Assembly: GCA_043228905.1 (NCBI GenBank)
Contig: JBHGNT010000009.1
Coordinates: 18,972,001 to 19,036,000, forward strand
DNA length: 64,000 nucleotides
Reading direction: 5' to 3'
Origin: Azolla caroliniana
Lineage: Eukaryota; Polypodiophyta
The notes beneath the pieces are model-generated. The model saw only the letters and a list, made by a program, of their open reading frames with translations. It had not been told where the DNA came from and did not search any database. Positions within the stretch are counted from its first letter, which is position 1. Every line of letters begins with the position of its first letter. Positions 20,819 through 30,290 of this stretch are shown piece by piece. Made by a program: the position numbers and the translations under genes.

Positions 20819-21565
20819 TCAAAAATGCCGACAGTTCTTCTGGAAGTGCCGGGGCTTCCCACAATAGAAGCAAGTGGGCCTTCCTCTTGACTTTGACTGT
20901 GTCCCCGACTTTTCCCGGTTTTGGGGACTCTGGTTCCTTTGTCTTCTGCGTTCCGATTCGTTAAGGAACGCTTTGGAGTCGGAGCTCATATCCTTGTCTA
21001 TCCGACATGCCTTTTCATCTAGCAAGCTCGAATTGACTCTTGCTAGGGATGAATGTTTTCCTTCCGGCCCGGCGTTGCCCAAAGTGAGAACTAACGTCTC
21101 CCAACTATCCGGGAGGGAACCGAGCAGGAGTAGAGCAAGTACCTCATCGGCGAGAGGTACTTCCAACGATGTTGCATGGTGAATCAGCCCCTCGAAGGCA
21201 TTCATGTGCTCCGCAATGCTGGAGCCATCTTGGTACCGAAGCCGCACTAGCTTCCGGAATACCAAAACCCAATTAACAGCATCCTTGTTCTGAAACATAA
21301 TGTCGATCTTCTCCCAGAGCTCATGAGCCTTACTCTCCTCATTAAAGTTGTTGTACAAGCTCATGTCGATGAAGCACCGTATGTACGCCGTTTTCTTCAT
21401 GTGCATCACCTCCCATATCGTGACATCGATCATGTCCGGTATCTTGTCCCCGAACTGAACCAGCAACCAAAGATCTTTAACCATGAGTATGTCCCTCATC
21501 TTGGACTTCCACACTGAGTAGTTGGAGCCGGTGAGCTTGAACATGCCTCCCAATGAATCTTCCAT
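20819..21565 (-). pseudogene. Copia-B Gag (248 aa)
   Basis: UBN2-type copia Gag: MFKLTGSNYSVWKSKM near the N-terminus, LPDSWETLVLTL in the middle, and a knuckle CFYCGKPRHFQKNC at the end. The segment is open, but the frame breaks before the protease, so it is a remnant of a Gag-Pol frame. Confidence 0.85.
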
Positions 21566-21580
21566 TTTTCTGTGTCATTT

Positions 21581-21595
21581 CGCTCTGATTCCAGA
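21581..21595 (-). other. Primer-binding site of Copia-B
   Basis: Minus strand TGGAATCAGAGCG, one base different from the usual TGGTATCAGAGCG, two bases inside the LTR. Confidence 0.8.
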
Positions 21596-22199
21596 TTAAC
21601 GTGAAATATGTGGAATATTACTCTGCCACAACCGAGTCTCAGATCGTGTTGTTTAGAATCGAACACTGAGAATGGGAATGGAGGTGAAAAACACGTACAC
21701 ACAGACAATATGAGACAAGGTACACAGTATGTTTGCGTGGAAAACCCTAAATGGGAAAAACCACGGCAGTCCACAAACTCCAACTATCACTATGTCAAGA
21801 AGAATACAACAGGGGGCATAAAGGCAACGACCTCTTGCTCACAATCTTCGCCTGGCAGCGGTTACAATAGATAATTGCTCTGTATCTCTCTCTCGGCTAC
21901 ACTCTGTACAACAATTACACCAATAACTCTATACAAAATAATGACAACTCAAATAATACAGCAACAACATCCTCTGTTTGCCCTAGGTCATATTTATACT
22001 AATATGACTTTTGGGCTATTTACAAATGTAGCCTCAATGGCTACCAGAGACATATTTACATATATGTCCCTTCATCCGGTGAGAGGTTCTCACCGGGCCT
22101 ATGTCATCCAGTTCTCACCGGGTCTTCCTTGCCAAGTACTCATCATCCGGTTCTCACTAGGTCCTCCTCATCCCATCCAGAGGGACCGAAATCCTAACA
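21596..22199 (-). repeat. 5' LTR of Copia-B
   Basis: 604 bp, with TGTTAGGAT at its minus-strand start. It aligns with the solo LTR at 7254-7957 and, more loosely, with the LTRs at 23340-23796 and 40857-41367. The inner end has AA in place of CA. Confidence 0.82.
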
Positions 22200-22205
22200 C
22201 AGGAC

Positions 22206-22648
22206 TGTAAAGAATTAGGTAATTAATTAAGCAAGGGTTAATTAGTACCTGATTAAATGATTAGTTGATAAGCGGAAGATTAAGTGATATATGTGTGTAC
22301 GTGTGTGAGAGGGAGAGAGAGAGAAGTACACTTATGAGCAATACAAGATGGGGGATGATTAACTCTATATTAAATTAGCATTATCATCATCAAATACAAA
22401 AATAACCACAATGAGGTATATATACATCTCATGTGCAAAGGTGCACATGTGTGAGTAGAATATAGATGCTAATGTGTAAGTCCTATATTAAATGTACTTA
22501 GGAGTGGAGGATCTAGAATATCCCACTTAAGTACGAGGTCCTATTTAAGGCGTTATAGTCAACACTTCTAACTAGATTCTATCTAGGTAACTACGAAGTT
22601 ACATGGTTGACTAACTAACTAAACTAAGTTTAGCTTGATCTCTCAACA
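22206..22648 (-). repeat. Solo LTR of Copia-C with TSD
   Basis: 443 bp, the same length as the Copia-C 5' LTR at 39727-40169 and nearly identical to it. It is flanked by aggac (22201-22205) and acgac (22649-22653). The sequence after it is the same as that after 40169, so it marks the same original insertion point. Confidence 0.85.
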
Positions 22649-23339
22649 ACGACACACACCTCATTCGTAGTACAACCATATTCCTCTTCTTGGGTGGGTG
22701 TGCAGTCTGCTTAATGATATCTATATACACACCTCATTCTTTGTACAACCATGCTCCTCTTCTTAGGTCAAATACACATTCCCTGCGGACTCCTCATATA
22801 AGTCACCTCGTTCTTTGTCCACTTCTGCTCCCCGTTTTGGGTGATTTCACATTCCTCATGTGTGGTAGTCTCTCAGCCTGAATCATCAAGATTGCTCCAT
22901 ATACTACCTGAATCATCCGATGGTATTTGGGAATCTCCATGTTCTTCTTCACCTAAATAACATAGAGGGATACAAGAACAATATCAATTCACATTCTTAA
23001 AAAGTGAAGGAACCTAGCCATATCAATTAACATACAAGGTTACGGTACAAACATTTACCTATTGTTACATCTTTGTGTTTGTCATGTGCTCGGAGACTTG
23101 GTTTGCATTGGCATCATACTCGTTATTATTGCGTGAGATGGTGCCAATATCAGGTGGAGGCTCTTTATCATGACAAGATTTCACAACACTTTCTGTATAT
23201 TACACCAATACCATCAGAATTAGAATTAGAATTAGAATTAGAATTTTTATTGTCCATAAAGAGGCCAATTTTGACCTATGGGATCAGAGTATACATGTGT
23301 TCTTGATATATGTCTCCTTCCTAAGAAGGGGTATTTATA
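22649..23339. other. Unidentified 0.7 kb segment, copy 1
   Basis: I see no retrotransposon domain. The minus strand has short readings such as GDSQIPSDDSGSIWSNLDDSG and EYDANANQVSEHMTN, and degenerate repeats (cctcattc..tgtacaacca at about 22660 and 22731). A hexanucleotide gaatta run lies at about 23218-23246, five copies here and three in copy 2. It could be a piece of a host gene or DNA transposon. A second copy is at 40170-40856. Confidence 0.5.
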
Positions 23340-23796
23340 TGTGTAGAGAAACGCATGGAATATCGCTCGGCCACAACCGAGGAGTAAATCACTTCTATAA
23401 GAGCCAAAGGCAGAAATGGGAAGTGGAGAGCACACAAGAAAAATGACACAAGATGTTTACGTAGAAAACCCTAATAGGGAAAAACCACGGGAGCCCACAG
23501 ACTCCGAATTATCATTATAAAGAGAAGGCGTACAATCAGAGACTCGGAGGCAACGGCCTCAAGCTCTGTTTCTTCGAAAAGTGGCGGTTACAATAGAGTA
23601 TCGCTCTGTATCTCTCTCTAACTCCCTCTCACTCTATCGCTCACTCTATACAACGGTTACAACAACAACCATACTAAAGTGATTTCCCTAAGTCATATTT
23701 ATACTTATATGAACATAGGGCTATTTACAAATATAGCCTCAATGGGCTTACTCAGAAACATATTTACCGATATGTCTTCTACATCCGGTTCTCACC
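23340..23796 (-). repeat. Truncated Copia-D LTR copy
   Basis: Matches 40857-41313 closely (tgtagagaaacgcatgg start, gctcggccacaacc). It stops at 23796, where the tail of a Copia-C LTR begins abruptly. Confidence 0.8.
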
Positions 23797-23944
23797 GGAG
23801 TGGAGGATCTAGAATATCCCACTTAAGTACAAGGTCCTATTTAAGGCGTTATGGTCAACACTTCTAACTAGATTCTATCTAGGTAACTACGAAGTTACAT
23901 GGTTGACTAACTAACTAAACTAAGTTTAGCTTGATCTTTTAACA
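23797..23944 (-). repeat. 3' LTR of Copia-C (last 148 bp) with adjoining PPT
   Basis: Matches 40025-40169. The following plus-strand cgccccctcaagctc (23945-23959) is the polypurine tract when read on the minus strand. Confidence 0.82.
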
Positions 23945-23959
23945 CGCCCCCTCAAGCTC

Positions 23960-24580
23960 AAGTACGGGGCATTTGATGTTCTATTTGGCTTTCGACGTTC
24001 GGATCTTCAATTTGGTTGAAGCAGCTTCGGCTTTGGATGACCGGTATTGTTTCTTTCGGCATCGACGTTTTTGTGACAGTTTCGGTCCCTGCCCCTCAAG
24101 CCTGTGATGAAGGCTTGTTGTGCGAAATTGGTCGACTGCTTTCATCCATCGTGGGTTACAAGTCGCTTTGGTGGAGCTCTTAGGCTCTTGTTTGGCCGCT
24201 ACCCTCATCGCGAAGGTGTAATGATGGGCCATGTACTCGTTGTAGCCGTGCCGAATGACGGGGTTCTTAGCTCTAGATAAGCGTCAAAGTTTTCCGCTCG
24301 CCAATGTGAGCGCCTTCTTTACTCCGGGTGTACGCATGATGGGTACACCAAACTCACTGTCTAGTGAGGGAGCCAACACATCTGAATCACTATCGTCAGG
24401 GTGATTGACTTCGTATTCGGGCATCTTACCTTTGCCTTTCTCCAAGTTCGTACCTGGCCGCAACGTGCTTGGGTCCCATGGGAGCTCTTGTGGCCCACTA
24501 GGCTTTGCAGTAATCAGACATTCTTCAAACATGTGTTCGAAGTGATCTCCATCTTCTACCTCTTGTTCGGCGGATTCCGG
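23960..24580 (-). pseudogene. Copia-C hinge region, with RT and RNase H absent
   Basis: Encodes NPVIRHGYNEYMAHHYTF and CNPRWMKAVDQ, the segment that in copia immediately precedes RT. Instead of RT, about 40 basic residues follow and the PPT comes within 40 bases. An upstream acidic stretch (24284-24532) is the integrase-RT spacer. A full copia would have about 1.3 kb more here. Confidence 0.75.
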
Positions 24581-24659
24581 GTCGAGTGGAATCGGAGTCG
24601 AAGTTGTCTCTGGTGCGTACCAGGATGCAGGCTCGTCGAAGACTACGTCTCAACTTACC

Positions 24660-25490
24660 TGAACTACTCGGCTAGAAGGGTTATAACAGTTGTATGCCTT
24701 CTTCTAGGACGAGTATCCTATGAGGATACATTCCTTTGACTTCACGTCAGGCTTCTGTCGTTGTTCATTCGAGATGCGTACATTCGCAATGCTTCTGAAC
24801 ACCTTGAGGTGCGACAGGATCGGCTTCCTTCTGACGAGCAGCTCGTATGGAGTTAGCACATGCACTCCATTAGTGGTGCATCAATTCATGAGATAGAAGG
24901 CCATGGATGCCGCTTCGACCCAATAGAAATTCGGCATGTGCTTCTCATGAATCATGGCGCGTGCTACCTCGAGTATTTGCCTATTCTTCCTTTTGGCTAC
25001 ACCATTTTGTTGGGGTGTGTGTTGGCGCAAGAATTCTCTCTGAATGCCTTCAGTTTGGAGATAGGAGGTGAATTCGTCAGAGAAGTACTCCTTGCCTCCA
25101 TCCGATCGTAGGCATCGAATGTGCCGACCGGTTGCTTTTTCGACTTGGCCCTTGAGTTTTTGGATGTGGGAGAACACTTCACTTTTCTTCTTCATTGGGA
25201 AGATCCACGCGTAGCGCGAGTAGTCGTCGATGAAGGTGATGTATAATCGGCATCCGTCGATCGTCAACGTTTGAGCCGGTCCCCATACATTCGAGTGTAT
25301 GATGTCGAGGAGGCCTTTGCTTGCGTGGCTCTCCTTCGGGAATGGGAGTTGATGTTGTTTGCCGAGTTGACACGTTTCGCATACTCGGTTGACTCGTTTC
25401 GACTCGAATGTTAGATGTTCGATGACAACTCCCTTCGTTTGCATCCTCAAAGCTGTTGGAGGTTTATGTGGCCGATTCTCTTGTGCCACA
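24660..25490 (-). pseudogene. Copia-C integrase
   Basis: Zinc part (CETCQLGKQH), first D in DIIHSNVWGPA, second D in RSDGGKEY. The catalytic E is replaced: NGVAKRKNRQ reads K where NGVAERKNR is usual. The core ends at the stop after FYLMN. A frameshifted C-terminal part continues to about 24660. Confidence 0.82.
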
Positions 25491-26234
25491 ACTCGATGCT
25501 TGTCTTGGTTTTGAGACTTTTAGCGTACATTGCCGATTTCACCTCGTTTAAATCAAGGATGAACATTTGGCCGTCTCTCCGCCCCTTAGCTATGAGTCGG
25601 CCATCTTTCTCAATGAAACAACCTTCATTGTTGAAGCGGACTTGCATGCCTTGCTCCATGATTTGGCCGACCGAGACCAAATTCTTCATTATTGTGGGCA
25701 TGTGCAAAACATTCTTGATGCAAGTTTGTTCACCTTCTTTCCCGAATGGGGTATTGCCGATGTGACAAATGGGGTGCGTGGTGTCGTCTCCCGTCTCTAT
25801 GAAGCTGGGTCGATCCGGCGTGCGTAAATCACGAAACCACTCTTCGTGAGATGTCATGTAATGTGAGGCGCCGGAATCGACGAACCACACGTCTTCCGAG
25901 TTGGAGGTGCTTACGGAATTGGAGGCCGACATTGAGTTCGCTCTATGGCTCATTACGAATAGTCCGCTGTAATCATCGTATTCGGAGTTGACGGCGTAAT
26001 TTGTGACTTGTCAACTTGCGGAAGCTGACTCACTTCTCTTCTTCCGACATTCCGTCTCGTAGTGGCTGACTTTGCCGTAATAATTGCAACTTGCGGGCCT
26101 CGTTTTCCGACCATGTTCAGTGTGGAAGCTCCCCCTTCTTCTAAACGTTCCTCAATGGATTCCAGGAAGGTTTGACTTCCCTTCGTGTGATGGGTCAAAT
26201 TGACCTCTTCTACCGCCGTGACCTCCTCCTCGGC
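25447..26234 (-). pseudogene. Copia-C protease and zinc-knuckle region
   Basis: Protease WFVDSGASHYMTS and pre-integrase LWHKRIGHINLQQL lie in 25447-25953. The upstream part (25953-26234) is the frame-disturbed end of Gag. Gypsy-C cuts it at 26234/26235. Confidence 0.8.
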
Positions 26235-26392
26235 TGTCATGAACACATGACCATTATGGCGTCACCCGAACTTGAACCTCGAACCTTGTAATTCATACTT
26301 GAAAACCTCAACCATTAAGATAGCTTATTGTTATATGAAACAATAAAAGCTACTTCTTGTATTACATTGATTATTGTAAAAACTCTAGATTA

Positions 26393-26456
26393 TTCTAGAA
26401 TGTTCTAGAATGTCCTAGAGCATTCTAGTTCTAGAACATTCTAGAACATTCTAGAA
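26393..26456. promoter_or_regulatory. Heat-shock-element array
   Basis: Thirteen triplets, eleven of them perfect TTC or GAA, alternating at 5-bp spacing in two phased blocks (26393-26425 and 26429-26456) with a one-base slip. Heat-shock factors bind such nTTCnnGAAn arrays as trimers. The array ends 25 bp upstream of the TATA box. Confidence 0.85.
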
Positions 26457-26481
26457 ATCTCTAAGCTATTCTATAGGAACC

Positions 26482-26489
26482 TATAAATA
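26482..26489 (+). promoter_or_regulatory. TATA box of Gypsy-C
   Basis: TATAAATA downstream of the heat-shock array. Transcription should start near 26510-26516. Confidence 0.75.
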
Positions 26490-26513
26490 AGCGCATACAT
26501 GTATTCTCAAATC

Positions 26514-26525
26514 AATTCGAATCAA
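26514..26525 (+). other. Putative self-primer at the transcript 5' end
   Basis: AATTCGAATCAA lies 32 bases from the start of the TATA box, about where the RNA should begin. It is the exact reverse complement of 26646-26657, just inside the LTR. Confidence 0.65.
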
Positions 26526-26645
26526 CACCAGTCTTTAGCTCTCATTACATATCTTGTATCCATTCTCTTTCCTTCTCTATCTTATACATCCATTCTTCTC
26601 TATCCTTCTTCCATCACTCTATCTTTTATCCTTGGTTCTGACAGT

Positions 26646-26657
26646 TTGATTCGAATT
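26646..26657 (+). other. Putative self-priming PBS of Gypsy-C
   Basis: TTGATTCGAATT starts two bases after the LTR end. I recognise no plant tRNA 3' end here, but all 12 bases can pair with the predicted transcript 5' end, as in Tf1/sushi elements. Confidence 0.65.
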
Positions 26658-26707
26658 CTCTCACTCTCTCTCTCTCACTTATCCTCCTTTGTAACCATCC
26701 TGAAACC

Positions 26708-27871
26708 ATGGCTGCCATTAACTCAGAAGAATATCTCACCCTTGTTGCAGAAATGGAGAACCTTAAATCCAAGTTCGCATCTCTTGAAGTAGAGAATCAA
26801 CGTCTACTTGGGGATCTACAAAAGGTTACTATAGAGAAGCAACAACAACAAGAGGAGTTCACGCGACGAGTGCAACAGTTAGAGTCAACAATCGTCGTGT
26901 TACAACAACAAAGGGTTGAAGGTCAGGGACTTATCAAGGAGCCCAAAATTAGCCTCCCAGCTAAATTTGATGGGTCGAGGGCGCATTTTCGAGGTTTTTT
27001 GAATCAAGTACGGTTGGTGATTCAAATGCATCCCGCACGTTATCCAACAGATGCATCACGAGTCGGGCTAGTGGGCACTTTATTGATTGGCATAGCGTTG
27101 TCATGGTTTGCTCCATTGCTAGAGACCAATTCTCCTCTACTGAATAATTTCGAGGAATTTATCAAGGAATTTAAGGCTTGTTTCGGAGATACTGATGGGG
27201 CGAGAACAACTATCAACAAGATTCGTACACTTCGTCAAGGTGATCAACCAGCTTCAACATATGATGCCAATTTCCGTCTCATCGCAAGTGATATTCCTTG
27301 GGATGAACAAGCCCTAATGGAGCAATTCCGTTCAGGCCTTCGTAGTGATGTCAAAGACTTACTTCTTACCTTCCCCGAGGATCCAAGGTCACTTACAGAA
27401 GCTATTAGTCGAGCAATACGGTGTGATAATCGCCTTTTTGAGCGTCGATGTGAGCGACAACAACAAATAACAAGATCTAGATTCACACCAACTTATGGAT
27501 CAGTAACGGTGCAATCATCCCCAAGGCAAATGTATAGCCCTGCTCCAACTCCAAGGCAAACACGTAGTCCAATCCCAATGGATAGTCCTACACCCATGGA
27601 GATCGATATGACTCAACGACGAGGACCGTTGTCAGACGAAGAGAAGCAACGTCATCGAGCAAACCATCTGTGCTTATATTGTGGAGGTCCAGGACATATA
27701 GCCATTCATTGCTCCCGTAGGCCGAGACGTCAGGTAAATCAAATTCACTATGACAATAAAAATGAGTCCAACATTTTAGAAGTAGTTAGTGAATCTAATA
27801 TTATGAATAATCCACCCTTGTCCAATAAATTTGAAGTCCTAAGCCAATTAGAAGAGGAGTCAAACGAATAA
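26708..27871 (+). CDS. Gypsy-C Gag (387 aa)
   Basis: Open frame. The N-terminal coiled coil (about residues 5-75) is followed by a capsid-like domain with FDGSRAHFRGFLNQVRL (about 90) and LRQGDQPASTYDANFRLIA, as in sushi/PEG10-type Gags. It ends in one knuckle CLYCGGPGHIAIHC (about 321-334). The start is ATG at 26708, 64 bp after the LTR. Pol begins in the -1 frame and overlaps the Gag end by about 34 bases (27838-27871), with no canonical slippery heptamer seen. The protein would form the particle shell. Confidence 0.88.
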   Translation: MAAINSEEYLTLVAEMENLKSKFASLEVENQRLLGDLQKVTIEKQQQQEEFTRRVQQLESTIVVLQQQRVEGQGLIKEPKISLPAKFDGSRAHFRGFLNQVRLVIQMHPARYPTDASRVGLVGTLLIGIALSWFAPLLETNSPLLNNFEEFIKEFKACFGDTDGARTTINKIRTLRQGDQPASTYDANFRLIASDIPWDEQALMEQFRSGLRSDVKDLLLTFPEDPRSLTEAISRAIRCDNRLFERRCERQQQITRSRFTPTYGSVTVQSSPRQMYSPAPTPRQTRSPIPMDSPTPMEIDMTQRRGPLSDEEKQRHRANHLCLYCGGPGHIAIHCSRRPRRQVNQIHYDNKNESNILEVVSESNIMNNPPLSNKFEVLSQLEEESNE

Positions 27872-29802
27872 GTCCGGCCAAAATAGGAGCCATTTGGTTG
27901 GACAACCCTAGATATGTACAACCTAGTGTGGGTTCCATTTCTTCCAAGCATGTTAGTAGAGTCTTCTCAGCCGTAGTACAAGTTAGGACACCCAGTTGTC
28001 AACTTCAAGTCCAAGCCCTCTTAGATACTGGAGCCAATTCTTGTTTCATGGATAGAGATTTTGCCCAAAAACACCAAATATCCTTGCATACACTTCCTTG
28101 TCCAGTTTCCGTAGTAGTGATTGATGGACGCCCCATAGCTTCCGGGAAGATATTTGAAGAGTCTGAGTCAATACACATACTCTTGGGTAATTTAGGATGT
28201 GTAGTTTCCTTTAACATAATCCGTAGTCCTGAGCATCCAATTGTCCTCGGTTTGCCATGGTTCGAGCTACATAACCCTAGAATCGATTGGAGGAAGCGAG
28301 AAATTAGGTGCCCTTTAGTAGAAAATATCATTGTCAAGGATCGAACTCGGGATTATCCTCCCAAAGTATATAGTTCTACCGATGCACCATATCCTTCTCA
28401 TCAAATTTCAGCCATCACATTGCAACAATTACACCAAGTGGGAGGCAAGGAGGACATTTTCTTATTTGCAGTATCAGTGACACCTTCTAGTGTCACTCAA
28501 GGGAATTCAGACATCCAAATTCCCAAAAAATATCTAGACTATGCTGATGTTTTCGACAAAGTCAAAGCTAGTGTTCTTCCAAAGCATCGACCGTACGACT
28601 GTCCTATTGATCTCCAACCAGGAAAAGAGCCTCCATGGGGTCCGATTTACAACTTATCACCCACTGAGCTTGAGGTTCTTCGAGAATACATCGAGGAAAA
28701 TCTTGCACATGGGTTTATTCGACATTCAAAGTCTCCAGCTGGTGCTCCTATCTTTTTTGTGAAAAAAAAGGACAGCTCCCTTCGTTTGGTCGTGGACTAT
28801 CGAGGCTTAAATAAAGTCACCATAAGGAATAGGTATGCTTTACCTTTAATCTCCAATCTCTTACAACGCATTGGTGGGGCAAAGCATTTTACCAAAATTA
28901 ATCTAAGGGGTGCATATAATCTTGTTCGAATTCGGCCGGGAGATGAGTGGAAAACAACATTTCGTACTCGGTATGGTCATTTCGAGTATACAGTCATGCC
29001 TTTCGGGCTCACAAATGCACCTGCCGTATTCCAACATATGGCAAATGACATCTTCCGGGATTTCTTGGATATTTTTCTAATCATCTACCTAGATGATCTA
29101 TTGATTTACTCTAAAACACAGGGGGAGCACGATATACATGTGCGGCAAGTACTTGAACGCCTAAGGAAGTATGGTCTTTACGCCAAACTTGAGAAATGCA
29201 GTTTTGATTGCAAACAAGTCGAAGTTTTGGGATACACTATTTCATCCCAGGGTGTTTTCATGGACCCGGCAAAAGTCCAAACAATATTGGAATGGAAACC
29301 CCCATGCTCAGTTCGGGATGTCCAGTGTTTCCTCGGATTTGCGAACTTCTATCGCAAATTCATACATAATTATTCAAGAATTGTGTTGCCCCTTACTCAA
29401 CTCACCAAGAAAAATCAAGCATGTTTTTGGAGTATCGAAGCGGACAAGGCTTTTACGCAGCTAAAATAGGCATTCACATCAGCACCCATCCTAGCACATA
29501 TTGATCCTGAAAAGCCATTTACTATTGAGGCGGATGCATCAGACTTTGCATTGGGGAGTATCCTATCGCAACCAGGCGAGGACGGGCAGATACATCCAGT
29601 CGCGTTTCAGTCGAGAAAGTTTACTGTTTCGGAGATAAACTATGAGGTGCATGACAAGGAGTTACTAGCTGTGGTCGACTCATTCGAGCAATGGCGTCAT
29701 TTTCTAGAAGGATCACCTCATCAGATTATCATTTATAGTGATCACAAAAATCTCACATATTTTCAAACAGCTCGAGTATTAAATAGACGACAAGCTCGGT
29801 GG
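27838..29802 (+). pseudogene. Gypsy-C Pol, part 1: protease, RT, RNase H
   Basis: Protease ALLDTGANSCFM. RT with TKINLRGAYN, where motif A has N in place of the catalytic D, then MPFGLTNAPAVFQH and the intact active-site IIYLDDLLIYS. A TAG at 29467 interrupts the RT-RNase H link, probably a former CAG. RNase H follows ([12 protein letters not shown]) and is cut at 29802 after NRRQARW by Gypsy-D. Confidence 0.88.
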
Positions 29803-30276
29803 TGTTATGTACACATAACGTTGGTGAGGGTAGGTCACTAATATTTACATTAGTGAAGGGTATGTTCACTATTATTAAAAAGGGGACTAATGATTGGATA
29901 GAATGAATGATATGTGCATGCACTATCATGATTTAGACAACCAATGAATAGAGAGCCTTTTAGAAAGGCACATCTATTCAAGGGGCCTAGGAAAAGGTAT
30001 AAATATGAGGCTTAGCTACCCTCATAGGGATGATCACGTCGGAAGGCTGCTGTCGTAGACACCGGTGGTGCGGGCTAGGCTTTCGTCTTGACGATCGTGT
30101 TTATCTCTTCCAAGGTATTAGTCATCCTAATATCCGGCGGTATGGGACGTCGGTGGTAGGTTGGCTATGTCTAGATCATAGCTCGGGGGTGGTCGGGTGG
30201 AACGGGTTCTTCTATCCAATCTATTTTCTTCCTTTTTACTTGATTTGGTCTATTGATTAGTAATAGACTCTTAACA
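29803..30276 (+). repeat. 5' LTR of Gypsy-D
   Basis: 474 bp, starting TGTTATGTAC and ending TTAACA, with TATAAATATG at 29998-30007. Confidence 0.95.
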
Positions 30277-30277
30277 G

Positions 30278-30290
30278 TGGTATCAGAGCT
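30278..30290 (+). other. Primer-binding site of Gypsy-D (tRNA-iMet type)
   Basis: TGGTATCAGAGCT, one base after the LTR; complementary to the initiator-Met tRNA 3' end. Confidence 0.92.

Larger units (their letters stand above)
20040..22199 (-). mobile_element. Copia-B: 5' part of a Ty1/copia element
   Basis: Minus-strand copia with 5' LTR, PBS, gag, protease and the start of the integrase region. It is cut at 20039/20040 by Gypsy-A, so the rest lies outside the window to the left. Gag, protease and pre-integrase are in different frames, so it is inactive. Confidence 0.85.
26235..26643 (+). repeat. 5' LTR of Gypsy-C
   Basis: 409 bp, starting TGTCATGAAC and ending TTCTGACA. It holds, in order, antisense tRNA-like boxes (26277-26320), a heat-shock-element array, a TATA box and a leader complementary to the PBS. 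Confidence 0.95.

Noticed and set aside
30030-30260. 76-aa ORF repeated at 36582-36812
   Set aside because: It lies entirely inside the two Gypsy-D LTR copies; the identical protein only reflects LTR identity.
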